Of a stretch of DNA of 64,000 nucleotides, positions 36,718 through 48,080 are shown one piece after another (position 1 is the first letter of the stretch; every line of letters starts with the position of its first letter). The position numbers and the translations under genes are program-made. Below the pieces are notes generated by a model. That model did no database searches. It saw nothing but the letters and a program-made list of their open reading frames with translations, and was not told the DNA's origin. Origin of the DNA: Parelaphostrongylus tenuis (taxonomy: Eukaryota > Nematoda > Chromadorea > Rhabditida > Metastrongylidae); the NCBI GenBank assembly GCA_019055375.1, contig JAHQIW010006963.1, forward strand, positions 372,001-436,000, in the 5' to 3' direction.

Positions 36718-37394
36718 GCTATATTTCCTTGTGAGTTTGTCAATCTTTGAAAGCGATAAATTATTTTCAACAGATCTTTATTTCCTGAAAAAGCACACAG
36801 ACATGTAGAAAAAATTCTGGAGCGTCGGAGAGATCTGTGGTTCTTATTAAAAAAATTCACACGTGATTTATGCAGCGGATTGGTATTACAGATGTACACA
36901 TACCCTAGCCGATTAGAAGTGCTCACTGAGTGTGAAACTCCATATTCTTTCGGTCGTTAAAAAACTCGAAGAAGTCCTCTACCTACGATTTACATTAAAA
37001 CAAAATTTTCATCCAGTGAAAATCTTCGAATGAGAAACAGAACCGTATTTTGACTGGTACGGCGCCAAAATAAGCAATTTGAGAAATTAAACATGTCATT
37101 GAAGTTCATTCGATTTCGAGCTATCGATAAAGTACAGAAACATTATGCAAAAGCAAAAATACGTTTTTACCGGAGGCCTCAAGTGGCGCCGCCATAATAG
37201 AGCAGTACCAAAATTTTATTCTGGATGCCACAGCATTATAAAAGCGTGTTTTGAAAAAGCTGTGGCGTAAAATTGTGGCTAGAGATTTACGCTTTTTGAG
37301 GACTGTTAACACTTCTATGAAAATTTCCTGTCCAGCGAATGAAATCGACTTAGAGATATGTCGCCGCCTAACTTATGAACACTAAATTTTCTTT
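36718..37394. repeat. Diffuse repeat units, no gene
   Basis: From about 36.95 kb on there are several unit boxes ('gaaaatcttcgaatgagaaac', 'cgagctatcgata', 'cacagcattataaaagcg'). No coding sequence is supported. Confidence 0.4.
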
Positions 37395-37489
37395 TGTTAC
37401 GAGTGTTTTCTTAGAACTATAGCTCGAATGTTAACGTGCCAAATAATCACTTCTGACCCATGAATGTCATGTGGTCTGCTTAAAAGGTC

Positions 37490-37550
37490 TAACCTATAGA
37501 GTTCGACACGTGTTTCGACCTTGCAGTCTCGTCAGTCGGGCAGTTACCCT
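37490..37550 (-). ncRNA. Hammerhead ribozyme, core intact but stem I damaged
   Basis: The minus strand has CUGACGA, stem II GACU-GCAA-GGUC (GNRA loop), GAAA and CACGUG. After the stem III palindrome the sequence is 'UCGAACUC' instead of the usual 'UAUCGGGCUC', so stem I pairing with GCCCGA is largely lost. Probably inactive. Confidence 0.6.
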
Positions 37551-37876
37551 TTCTCGTCCTCTACTAATCCGCTGTGGGTGCTTCAGTCCCCGACTAAGAG
37601 TTAGCGAACTTTACACTCTATGTCCAGTGAAATTATCACCGAACACAGAGTGTTGTACACTCGAAATTTTATTTGGCATATTGAAATTTGAGCTGTGATC
37701 TTGAGAAAATACTTGAAGGGAAAGATATGATATATCAAACATACTGGCCAAGAGCAATCGAGTGTACAACACTCTGTGTTCGGTGATAATTTCACTGGAT
37801 AGAGTGTAAATCGTTCGTCGTCAACTCTTAGTGTGAGGACTGGAGCACCCACACAGGACTGACAAAAGACGATAAA

Positions 37877-37945
37877 GGGTAACTACCCGACTGACGAGAC
37901 TGCAAGGTCAAAAACACGTGTATCGAGCTCTATAATCAGCCTTTT
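37877..37945 (+). ncRNA. Degenerate hammerhead ribozyme (G12 lost)
   Basis: CUGACGA and stem II GACU-GCAA-GGUC are present, but GAAA is replaced by AAAAA, removing the invariant G12. CACGUG and UA follow. Stem I is ACCCGA/UCGAGC, partly mismatched. Confidence 0.55.
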
Positions 37946-38019
37946 TCCAACAGACCACATGACATGCGTGGCCCAGAAATGATTATTTGGCATACTAAAT
38001 TTCCTTTCATACTCAAACA

Positions 38020-39073
38020 TCTTTCGCTGGACAGAGATTTTCATTCAGACTTCTAATAACCATTCGATAGCACAAATCCTAGTGATCTCAATGATAAGAT
38101 TGGTTTTTGAGGAGGACGTTTCAAAGCGTTGTTACAGCTGGAAGATTATTGAGTCACACTCGGCGCCATGTCGATCGCGCAACACAATTTACACGTGGCG
38201 TGCGATCCGCGGCGAGTGTAGAATTCAATATACTTTTGGATGTAACGAATCACTAAACTCCTTCTCTCGAAGTTTCTCTAAAACTGTCGAAGTTTCTCTA
38301 AAACTAAACATGTTCCTAAGTTTGTTCTGATTTGCGCCACTGAATGGGTGCCTTCCACCCGGGAAGCCTGAGAGAAAAGCCGTGTCTAGAGAAAAATACT
38401 CAGACATGCAGCGCAGTTTCATTTTTGTTGCTACAGCTTGTGAAGAGAATTTTTTCAAAAGGCTAGCACACCATTAAGATACGCGAGATTTGACTATCGA
38501 CTGGTTATTAAACGGCGCCGGTTTAATGGTAATGTTGTAGTATAGATGCGTATACCGGTGGAAGGCAAACGCGCCGCATGTTATTGAAGTCTTAATTTCA
38601 GTAATGCAGCGCAATAAAGAGATTTCTCGGAGAACCAAGAAATGGGTGTTAAATAATATTTTCGAGAGGCGACAGCATAATATAAAGCCTTTCGGAAAAC
38701 AAAATATGTTTTCAAATTTTCAATATTTAAGCTATCGAATAACTACTAAAATGTCCATAGAGAGAGAAAAATACGTTTTTTTTTCTTTGAATATGGGTCC
38801 TGGTAGGGAAGCCTGTGTTATACGCAATGACAAATGCGCGTTCTTCCTGCACACACTCGAGCTACATTTTGAAATTACCTCCACACAAACCTCTATCAAA
38901 AATATTTAGTTGTAGAAGATGTACTTTCAAGCTACGTTCCCGCAAGACAAGCGATACAAATGCACAATAGGGGATGTCAGTTTGTTTATTTTCCCACAAC
39001 GACGTGGTATTACCGTTGAAAAATGAAGGTTCTGCAACCACTCTTTATATCAGAAAAGCTTTGTTAATGATAA
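38020..39073. repeat. Large dispersed repeat X, left part (interrupted by an RTE)
   Basis: Matches 44160-45300 block by block: 'attcagacttctaataacca', 'cacgtggcgtgcgat', 'gggaagcctga', 'cgcgttcttcctgca', 'ctccacacaaacctc', 'gcgatacaaatgcaca'. The RTE copy that follows interrupts it and the repeat resumes at 40478. No coding sequence seen. Confidence 0.6.
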
Positions 39074-40477
39074 ACCAGCAAGACCGTATTGCTGTTCAAG
39101 AAGGGAGACCTTCACGACTTAGGCAGTAATCGCCCAATCTGCTTGCTGTCTGTTGTCTACTAACTATTGTTGTTGTCTAACTCTTTACTAGAGTCATCGT
39201 AAACAGGATTGACAGAACTTTCGACGAAGGATAGCCATGCGAACAAGCAGGGCTCCGAAGAGGATTACGTACCATAGATCACATCTACACGATTACAAGA
39301 CTCAGTGAAGTTTTACGAGAGTACAGACAACCACTCTGTCTCATTTTCATCGATCTGAAGAAAGCCTTTGATTCAGTGGAAACAGAAGCGGTTATAGAAG
39401 CTGTATATAACCAGGGCGTCCCTACTAGGTGCATAATGATCCTTTACGAGCTTTATAAAGATTTCACGATTAAAATATCTTCATTCTACAACAATATCAC
39501 CATTGACGTAAGAAGAGGGGTTCGACAAAGCGATACAATTTTGCCTAAGCTATTCACTGCCACCCTACAAAACGTTATGCGAACATTAGAATGCGACGAT
39601 ATGGGCGTGAAAATTGACGGTCAACAATTAAACCATCTTAGCTTTGCAGACGATATCGTCCTCATAACACCAAACATCAGCCAAGCGGAACGAATGTTGA
39701 CCGATTTCGATAACGCCTGTGGAAACATATGTCTACAACTAAATCTCACGAAAAACGATGTTCATGAGAAACGGATGGGTTTCTAATGTCCCATTCACGC
39801 TCAACGGAACGACAATTTCCGAATGCTCCAGTTACATCTATCTAGATCGTGAAATCAGCATGATGAACGACCTAGCCCCAGAGTTGAGCAGGAGGAAACG
39901 AGCGGCTTGGGGAACGTTTAGGAGCATCGAAGATGTAGTGAAGAGGACAAAGAACACCCGACTCCGTGCCCACCTTTTCGACTCTACAATTATCCCTGCC
40001 CTAACGTATGCAGCAGAAACCTGGTCGCTACGTAAGCAGGATGAAAGATCACTTGGAGTTATCGAACGCGCAGTCGAAAGGTCGATGCTAGGAGTATCCC
40101 GTATTTCGAAAATGAGACAAAGGATCCGAAGTTCCTACCTACGTCAACGATCGAAAATCAGAGACTCCGTTCTACACGCCAGTATATCGAGAATAAGGTG
40201 GGCCGTACACTGTGATGCGCTTCAACGACAACCGATGGACGAGAGCCGTTACCGACTGGATTCCTCGGGACGTCAAGCGCTCTAAAGGAAGAACACGGAT
40301 CCGTTGGTCCGATTTCTTCACGAAAGCGATAGAAGAAAGATATGATGCTCAGGATTTCCCTAGAGCGAGGAGGACCCACTGGGCTACTGGCACGCGATAG
40401 GGAAAAGTGGAATTGTTACTGGTACCGGCTCGAGTCACTCGACGATCATCGGTACGACAGGTGATAGGTGACAGAGC
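39074..40477 (+). mobile_element. RTE-type retrotransposon, 5'-truncated (~1.4 kb)
   Basis: It starts upstream of the reverse transcriptase fingers and reads 'LFTRVIVNRIDRTFDEG*' then 'LIFIDLKKAFDSVETEAV', 'VRRGVRQSDTILPKLF' and an intact FADD box (about 39646-39657) before a frameshift near 39765. The C-terminal part continues in the next frame ('SIEDVVKRTKNTRLRAHL', 'AETWSLRKQDERSLGVIE'). The tail is 'aggtgataggtgac'. A five-base GATAA flanks both sides (39069-39073 and 40478-40482), a plausible target-site duplication. The element sits inside repeat X, and an uninterrupted relative of that site is at about 45270-45345. Confidence 0.88.
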
Positions 40478-41327
40478 GATAAGTTACCTCTTACATATAT
40501 ACTTCACCTATAATTACCAATAAAGCACCTATGACGTCCAAGCGACGGGATAACATCTTAGAAGTGAAATGTGATCTTCATTTCGCTCTTACAGTGTTCT
40601 ATGATAATTATCAAAAACCAGTTATATCATCAAAATTCTTTAAATTTGAGATATCTAGTGACTAACAAAGCTTTAGTGGAGAGCCATATCAAAGCGCCAA
40701 CCGAGCAAATGAAGAAAATTTAGTGTGGAATATAATTCTATTTCCGCTGCCTGCAACGTAACAAAAAGTGTGTTTTTGAACTGAACAGATCATTGAAATC
40801 GTGGAGACTTAAGCTTTTGAATAAATACGAAATGCCTGAAAGAAACTTTTATGCAGCGAGAATGGATTCAAACAATTTCACAACCTCAGCTGGTACACGT
40901 CGTCCATTCGGGGTTGATATCCTGAAGGAAAGTGAAACAGCATATAAAAAGTAAACTCCAAAAGAGTCTTCTATGTTGATACGTTTCATAACTGCAATTT
41001 TCGTTGAGATAGGTGAGCATCATAAAGTGATTTGTTTGAGTACATCACCGTTTGATCCTTTAGTCGGCTGAGCTGATATTAATCACGGAAGAGATATAGA
41101 AATCACCTATTCATTATGTGTTGACAAAAAGGAAATCTATTTACTCTTGAACTCCATATTGTTTCTAATGTGAATGCTGATAAAACCTTCATTGAGGCAT
41201 AATATTTTTCTCTAACGCGTAAAAAAAAACATTTTATCAGACTTTATTAGAAAATTTGACATCCGTGATACGATTTTGAAGGCTATAAAAGCTCGAAAAA
41301 ACTATGTTATTTAATTCGCTTACTCAG
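40478..41327. repeat. Repeat X resumed, then unassigned DNA
   Basis: 40478-40900 continues repeat X ('cttcacctataattaccaa', 'ggagacttaagctttt', 'ttatgcagcgagaa'), aligned with 45310-45465. From 40900 to the first Arg/Ser-rich block nothing is recognised. Confidence 0.5.
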
Positions 41328-41540
41328 ATGCATAGCAGAAGAATCCGGTCTAAAATTGGGGGTAGAAGAAACCGGTCTAAAAGCGGAAGTGGAAGAGGGT
41401 AGTCTGGAAATGGAAGTGGAGGGAGACGAAAAAGCCGAGCTCATCGCAGTCGCTCTTGATCATGGAGAAGACGTTCGTGCCGATTACACAGCCGACGATC
41501 ACGGCGATACAGTCGTCATTCGCGATCGTATGAGTTTCCA
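41328..41540 (+). pseudogene. Arg/Ser-rich block with two in-frame stops
   Basis: After an acceptor (cttactcag, ending 41327) one frame reads 'MHSRRIRSKIGGRRNRSKS' then a TAG (41400-41402). It continues 'GGRRKSRAHRSRS', a TGA (41457-41459) and 'RRSRRYSRHSRSYE'. This resembles an RS domain as found in SR splicing factors. Either the block is a decayed exon of the downstream gene, or short exons skip the stops (a phase-compatible donor GTCATT lies just before the end). The overlapping acidic frame 41356-41571 is its shadow. Confidence 0.4.
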
Positions 41541-41852
41541 CCATAAGCTGATAGTGCTCTCGGGTTCATGAAGACTAGTCAACGTGTAGACTGGATGGAC
41601 TTCGTTTGGACTGGCTTTGCTGTGCTAATTTCTATTGAGTCGTACTGAAGCATGTTGAGTGTCACTGTGGCGCATTAGAACGAGGATCCCTCGTGTTGTT
41701 CGTTTGCTGCTTGAGCGAAATGTCATCATTGCTGACGAATTCTCTGCCTTGCCGTGTCTCCACGAAGTTGTGCCTTAAGTTTTACATGTACGTGTAGAAA
41801 ATACAATCTATTTCTCTCCAAATCCAAATTAATAGAACAATCTCTTTTTCAG

Positions 41853-43556
41853 AACGACGCAGTAGAAGGCTCTTAAGCGTGTACAGAAGACGCCGCTCGA
41901 GCAGCCGACGATCACGACGCACATTTTCCCTAAGGAGTTCAGCAAGAAGAAGAAGTCGATCGCGCCGCAGTCGCAGAGTCTGCCGCAGGTGCGTGCTAGA
42001 ATCCGCTTCCAAACTAACACAAAGCGCCAGGTGGATGTCTCAGTAGAAATGTTGGACGCAATGCCCTTTCATTGTGTAGCCTCTTTGCAAATCTGCGCAG
42101 CGCGCTTGTGTTTTTCTTGCCCATGTCTGTTGATCAAAAGCTATCGGTTTCAAATTCAGAGTCGGTCGAAGAGTCCAAGGCGACGCACGTTTAGTAGGCG
42201 AAACGAATTAGGCCAATTTATGAAAGCTTGACATCCATTACTGACATCAGGGATTGAATGTGACCATCGATTGTCAAGTCACAATATTCTCCTACTCGTC
42301 AAACTAATAAACATTACCTGAATTAGTTGCTCAAAGTATCGAAGTGAAAACAAGAATTTTGCACATAGTAATCACTAAGTGGTAGCAGATCAACATTTGT
42401 AAAACTGAGAAAAATTCTGAATTTATGTGGAATGGTTTATGGTAATCAGAGATAATCCACGATATGCATAAAGAATGTGAGAAATGATTTATTACGTATC
42501 AAATATGTACGTATGCGTGTACGTTTACACACGTGATAAATTTAACCCGTCTTCACAGACAGATCATATGAATTATTGAAAGGTTCCACTCACTTTGCCA
42601 TCTGGCCACCGTCATTCATTGAGATGATCAGCGAGCGCATGACTAACACAAACGAGAATTTGTTTCAATTTGAAAGTGATAAATGATGTTCAAACGTGCG
42701 TTACTTGTACGTCCAGGATAGCAGGGTTTCACATCCTCAGGCTGTTACAATAGAATGTAGCTATCGATTGTGAACTAGCGGAGGTTTTTTTCGCTTTCTG
42801 AGTGAGAATTTTCGGGAATACAGCGATTCCTAATGCTAGTAGCAGATTCTATGATTTATTCACACGCGTATCATTCCACTTGCCAGGCACTGACGCATCT
42901 TATCTTTGTACGGGGGCGTGTGATACTGACGAGACGGAGGATTCGTCGATACGTACATATATCACTAAGTCGAAATATCAGATCTCGTAAAAGGCTTCAT
43001 AAGCAGTAAAAGACAGTTGACAGACAGTGACTGAAATGTGTTAAAAACCTCGAGGATTTTACTAGACAAGAAAGGAATAACCTGATCAATTGCGAGGATG
43101 ACATATTGTTACTCTTGAAGATAAGTTTGTAGCCGAGTTTTGCTTATAAAAAAATCTATCACAATAGATAATGCTATTTTGTTCTATAAGATTACATTAC
43201 GTTATAAACACCGAATTAATTACTAAGAGGCGATACAAAATTGCATTAACTTGCTATCAATCAGGTGCACATTTTCTTGCGATCAATTTGGAACACAATT
43301 TGCCTATTCTTGCTTTGAAATAAAGCTATCTTTGAAACAACGCTTGCTATTTGTGCTTAAATGACCCGTAGGGAAAGATGCTAATGAAGCAGAGCGCAAA
43401 AAAATGGAGTTTTCTGTGGACGGCTCCAGTGCGGCTGGTTCTCCAGACTGTTCCTCCAGCTTTGAGCTTTGCAAATCACTTCCTAATCATCCCTACCGTA
43501 TCATTGCCTCAAGCTGTACTGATCTTGCTGTCCACTTTACTGACATCTTCCCTTAG
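41853..43556 (+). CDS. Multi-exon gene with RS-like domain, 5' end unresolved
   Basis: Model: 41853-41988, 42162-42193 (or from 42160), 42824-42952, 43372-43556, with phases matching at each junction. The first block has a strong acceptor (tctctttttcag) and donor (gtgcgt) and reads 'YRRRRSSSRRSRRTFSLRSS' with 'RRRSRSRRSRR', an Arg/Ser-repeat domain. The second adds 'RSKSPRRRTF'. The third is 'IPNASSRFYDLFTRVSFHLP' and 'LCTGACDTDETEDSSI'. The last, 'RKDANEAERKKMEFSVDG', 'SPDCSSSFELCKSLPNHP', ends 'AVHFTDIFP*'. RS domains usually mediate interactions of nuclear splicing proteins, but no RNA-binding domain is seen, so a role is only suggested. The link between the RS exons and the last two rests on phase alone; they could be two genes. 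Confidence 0.45.
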
Positions 43557-44159
43557 GCTCCATTCGTGCATAAGGAGAAAGCATATTTTTTCTCAGGACA
43601 GCTCCATCTCAAAGCAGATTTTACGGTTTCCCTGATATGTTTTTTCAGACGGCAAGAAGTTGTAAACAAGAATCTTTGCAAGAATTTACGCAATTAAACG
43701 GCACTAAAATCGCACAATTCCTATTACTTTAGACTATTGAATTAGGTGTTAATTTCACTGGTGCCAAAACACATGTATCGCCTAATCGTGCAGCACAGCT
43801 GCTGAAATTGTTTACCCTTTTGAAATCTCGACATATGTCACCCTTGGATTAATTGAAGTAGATATGTGTTTTCATATTTTTCAAAAAAAAACAGCCTGAA
43901 TTTATCGATGTTTTTAGGGATATTTATTTACTGTCTGAATTCTCGATCGCATCAACACTTTCCAAAGCAAAATAAGCCGCGGTGAGAAATAGACTAGAGA
44001 TTTCAATAATGAATATTTTTTCAAAAGACCCTCTTGCAGCTTTGTAGCATTCAAGATAAAAATGTGTCCAAAAGCTTGTGTTTCAGCTTGAATATAGAGA
44101 ATCTGAAGGGCATGTTTCATTTCACCAATGGTTTTTATATTATATTGCAGACTCGAGTA
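43557..44159. other. 3' flank of the RS-like gene, nothing else seen
   Basis: Contains the presumed 3' untranslated region after the TAG at 43554-43556 and A+T-rich DNA. A minus-strand frame at 43914-44120 has no support. Confidence 0.3.
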
Positions 44160-45470
44160 TCTTGTGCTGTACAGAGGCTTTCATTCAGACTTGCAAAAAC
44201 CCATTTGATAACATAAATCTCAACGATTTCAATGATAAGCTTGGTTTTTGAGACGGACGTTTTAGTGCGTTGTTGAAACGAAAAGATTATTAACAGCGTC
44301 GTGTTGACAGCGCAGCGCAGCGCAATTTACACGGTGGCGTGCGATGAGCGTCGAGTGCAAAACCCAGTATTTTTTTTAACTATAACGACAAACTGAGAAG
44401 TCTTTTTCAAAAACTAATTATTTTCCTGAAATTGTTAAGCTTTACGCTATCAAATGGGCGTGGAAGCCTGAGAGAAAAGTCGTGGCGAAAGATACTCAGA
44501 TGTGTAACATAGTTTTATTCTTGTTGTTACATTCGAAAAGAAACTTCTTTTTAAAAGGCAAGCAAACCATTTAAATTTTCGAAATTTGAGCTATCGATTG
44601 GTTATTGAACGGCAACGGTTTGATGCCAATGTTGCAATATCCATCCACATAAAGATGGAAGACCTGCCCGCCAAATGTGAAATGCAATCTCAATTTCAAT
44701 TTTGCTGCAAAACAAGGAGATTTCTTGAAAATTTCAAAACAATAGTAAATTAGCCGAGATTTCTGCACTCAAGAAATTTTCAGTTTTTTTAGGAAAAGCT
44801 TCAGTCATCGGAAGATGCTCGAGTGTTAAATAACATTTTATTTTCACTGTTACAGTGTATTATAAAGAACCTCCAAAAGAAATGAAATACACCTGTCAGA
44901 TTTTCGAGATTTAAGCTATTGAATAACTACTAAAGCATCTGGAAAGAGCTAAAAGTACGTTTTTTTGAATGTGGGTGCTGATAGGGAAGCACCGTATCAT
45001 ATGCAATGATGAATGCGCGCTCTTCCTGCATTTACTCCAGCTACATATTAGAATTACCTTCACATAGACCTCCACTAGAAAAGCTTAGTCTAGAAATATG
45101 TGCTTTCAAAAGTCACGTTCTCGCAAAGCAGGCGATATAAATGCGCACTAGGAGTCGGATGTTTATTATTTTAACAAGGACGTGGCATTACGGCCGTGAT
45201 TTAAAGGATTTCAAAATAAGTAATCACTTGTTATGTCGGAAACCTTTGTAAAAGGTTCACTCGCGATATTCTATTTTTTATGTAACGATAAGATAACTCT
45301 GACACATAAACTTCACCCATAACTGCCAATAAACCACCTATAAGTCCAGTCATTGAAATCATAGATCATCGAAATCGCAGAGACTTAAGCTTTCGAATGT
45401 TTACCAAATGTCTAGAAGAAAATTCTTATGCAGCGAGAAAGGACTTTAAGCAATCGTGCACCTTAGATCC
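44160..45470. repeat. Large dispersed repeat X, uninterrupted copy
   Basis: Aligns with 38020-39073 plus 40478-40900, running straight across the place where the other copy holds an RTE element (empty-site region about 45270-45345, 'gtaacgataagataactc'). Contains diffuse-unit boxes and the block 'gcgtgcgatgagcg'. It ends at a mariner-like terminus. No protein-coding potential seen. Confidence 0.6.
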
Positions 45471-45480
45471 CTTAGAGGTC

Positions 45481-45529
45481 AATAAAGTTGGCATTTCTTG
45501 CACTAGTGTCAAAACTTATGAGAAGACCT
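45481..45529. mobile_element. Solo mariner-like terminal repeat
   Basis: The sequence 'ttgcactagtgtcaaaactt' followed by 'atgagaagaccta' matches the right terminus of the mariner elements at 1275-2018 and 12799-14436. No partner end or transposase remnant is seen nearby. Confidence 0.55.
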
Positions 45530-46429
45530 ACTTTTGATGAGAACTTTTGATAATCTTCGCAGTTGCGGCGCTGTGTACAATTCAAATGAAGTCGTAGTTC
45601 AAAAGTCCTGTCGGCGGTGATCCTAAGTGCGATTGATATCACATTGATGATAAACTTTGGCATCGAGATGATCACTGACCAATGGTTTTCCAATGGAAAC
45701 TTCCTGACTGCCGAAGAGAGTGTTCAAAGTCATTTTGAGACTGTTAAATTAATGGCTTACATGAGTTTCGGCGAGATTATCCTTCACATTAGAGCCACAC
45801 GTCCGCACACAGGTCCTCGTACTGATATCAAGAGCGGGGAGGCGTTATTACAGTGAAACTGTGGTCTCCACCTTCTCTTCATTCTATTTCAGTCGATAGT
45901 ATGTGGTTGTTATTCAGGTAATGGTCCTTCCATGCGACTGGTTTATGAAAAAGCGAATGGATGGTGAATAACAGCCATATGCCAATGACTGCAAAAGAAT
46001 GGCAAGAAGGTGGAAACACAATTTCGCCGTATCAACGTCCCTAGGTCTCCACTATCAACAGAGCGACCTGAGGGGCGTGTGGCTCCAATAAAGTGGGCGA
46101 GACCGCCGAAACTACGTAAGCCACTGAAGCACCACCTCAAAATGGCTTGAAGCATCCTCTTCGACAATACGGAATACTTATAACGAGGTTTTACACAGCA
46201 GTCGCAAGTAAGAAAATTCTCAAGTTGCACATATAAATTCAAGAATGCTGAGCGGTGTGCAAAATATTCGACATCGCGCCGGAGCTGAACCCGCTCTTCA
46301 CCCAACCCGAGACCTTGTGCTACCCTTACATCGCCGATGCTACCGCCCTGTTACCACTCTTCCTTCGATATAAACCACCGCACCTCCGGTATTAGCGAAA
46401 CACTGGCTCTATCGCATCTTCTTCGAATA
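45530..46429. other. Unassigned DNA with two medium open frames
   Basis: Open frames at 45617-45856 (plus, 79 codons) and 45943-46305 (minus, 120 codons) have ordinary amino-acid composition, but I see no splice sites, homology or paralogue in the window. They could be real exons or chance. Confidence 0.3.
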
Positions 46430-46600
46430 AACTAGTAGGCGCCCCACATACCGGAGAAACATAGGGTCGACTCCCGTCCAATGTCGCATGTATTGCATAC
46501 CACTCAATAATCCTGAATGTCTATGTATAACATCATAGCAGTGTTAAAAAGCAATAAAATCAAAGAATTTATCTCTATTGTAGATTCCTAAGATAGTCAC
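46430..46600 (+). mobile_element. tRNA-derived SINE, family 1
   Basis: A partial head ('tagtaggcgcc', B box 'gggtcgactcccg') is followed by the best-preserved tail: 'tgtattgcataccactcaat', 'ctgaatgtctatgtataac', 'agcagtgttaaaaagcaata'. It is tail-to-tail with the next copy. Confidence 0.6.
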
Positions 46601-46639
46601 CAGCAGAAAACAAATAATTTTGTACAGTCACTTATACTC

Positions 46640-46815
46640 ATCATCAATAATATATTGAAAACAAGAAATCTTTTTGTCTATCCGTTTGATTGCGGCGATA
46701 TGATGTTACAAATATATCAAATAATGTTTAGTGGTGTGCGAAACCTTTGCGCCAGACGAAACTCGAAACCGCATCTCACCCTATCCGGGGGCGCGCGCTC
46801 TAGCCCGTTGCTACC
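46640..46815 (-). mobile_element. tRNA-derived SINE, family 1
   Basis: Minus-strand head 'gcaacgggctagagcgcgcg' with B-box-like 'ggtttcgagtttcgtc', then tail 'gtttcgcacaccactaaaca' and 'tttgatatatttgtaaca'. It faces the preceding plus-strand copy tail to tail. Confidence 0.55.
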
Positions 46816-47275
46816 GATGCATGTGATGCCAAAATTTCCAATGTTGTCCTTTCTGATAAAGCACTATAGTAATGTTTTTGTTATACTTGTAGACAAGCTT
46901 AGGAATTTTGTTATAGATTCAGCTTCGGCCACGGCAATCAGATGATAATCGATAAGTCAGTTGCAAATCAGTGCCGTTACTCAGGGATTACCTTCCATCA
47001 ATTAGATTATTTTGCTGAGTACGAACAATCGAAGAAAGATCAAACCATCGTCAATGACTGCGTTTATGATTTCTCTTCCTCCTCATCATGAGAATGTTAA
47101 TAAAGTCAAACAATCAGATTAAAAGTGCTGACGGTCAAGTTTGACAAAGAAAAATGCTCATTGATTGGTCTGCGTGATACGAAAAGTTGCGATTGGATAG
47201 ATTTGGAGACTTTCATTTGAATTTTCATGAAACTGGTCTTTGAAATATACTACTGCACGCTGTTTTTCTCCTTTT

Positions 47276-47562
47276 TCATTGCATATTTCTTCTGAAGGAG
47301 ACGAATAAACCGACGAAAAAAATGACGCCGATAATGATACTTATGACAATAGCTGTGACTTCTTCCTCAGTTCTGATCATTGAATTCAAGTGACTGAAAT
47401 CGCAGTCTTCTTCTCCAGCTTTGTCTATTTGTGATCGTCTTCGACGTATATCTCGATTTCGCAAACTAAAAATGTGTGTTGTGTGAAAAAGAGACAAATT
47501 TGATCTAATGTTGGATTGGATTGCGTTTTTGGCCTCCTCAAATATTGTAGCCTCTACACAGA
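47276..47562 (-). CDS. C-terminal exon with transmembrane segment
   Basis: A minus-strand open frame begins after an acceptor-like 'tctgtgtag' near 47552 and ends at a stop at 47276. It reads 'EATIFEEAKNAIQSNIRSN', 'RNRDIRRRRSQIDK', 'GEEDCDFSHLN', a hydrophobic span of about 20 residues ('TAIVISIIIGVIFFVGLF') and a short basic tail 'VSFRRNMQ'. This is the layout of a single-pass membrane protein tail. It could be the last exon of the gene represented at 50098-50755: a GTGTGA donor inside that block would give a matching phase. The family is not recognised. Confidence 0.45.
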
Positions 47563-47873
47563 TGACCAATCATAACTATGCAGCACTGCCGCATTCAATA
47601 TCACACTTTTTACGAGTATGTTAACTTCATTTGTAAATCCAATCCAACAGTGGGAATTATTTTCGAAAGATACATAGACAATGAAGAATTTTTTTAACCG
47701 CAATGAAAATAAGAATTTAAAGCAGTATGAAAGACCATACACTTCTTTGGAAAAATGGGCAGGTGTAAACGATAAACGTCTCTCATCGTCCATTTTCTCA
47801 CGGCTAGAGCGCTGACTATGCTGGCCTAAGTGAAGTTATTTCACCGCCACATTTTACAAGAGTCATGAAAGGT

Positions 47874-48080
47874 TTGAGAGAATTGAGTGGTAGGAGAAAA
47901 TTCGACCTTAAACGAGAGTTGAAGTACGTACAGTGGTAGCACGCCTCCCCCTGTATGCGTGAAACACGAATCCTACTCCCGTTTGAGGTCGAATTTTTTC
48001 CTACCACTAATTCTCTCAATTATACTCAAAACATCATAACTGTTTGAAAAAGCAGTAAAAACTTGAGAACTTATGGAAGA
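47874..48080 (+). mobile_element. SINE family 1 copy in fold-back arrangement
   Basis: The tRNA-like head (47925-47980, 'agtggtagcacgcctcc') is flanked by inverted arms. 'gagagaattgagtggtagga' starts at 47876, and its near-complement ends at about 48017 ('cctaccactaattctctc'). The right arm is the normal SINE tail, so the left arm is a reversed tail segment joined to the head. A 67-codon minus-strand frame here is spurious. Confidence 0.6.

Larger units (their letters stand above)
37395..37995. repeat. Hammerhead-bearing repeat, head-to-head inverted pair (B subfamily)
   Basis: Minus orientation from about 37395 to 37662, then plus orientation from about 37663 to 37995. Both halves share 'gagtgttgtacactcg' / 'cgagtgtacaacactc', 'ttcggtgataatttcactgg' and the B-type tail ('catgcgtggcccagaaatga', 'ttatttggcata'). 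Each half carries a hammerhead-derived region (37490-37550 minus; 37877-37945 plus). Confidence 0.75.

Noticed and set aside
41356..41571. An acidic 71-codon protein
   Set aside because: It is the +1 shadow of an Arg/Ser-rich reading frame; the Glu/Asp content reflects GAA/GAT in shifted RS codons.
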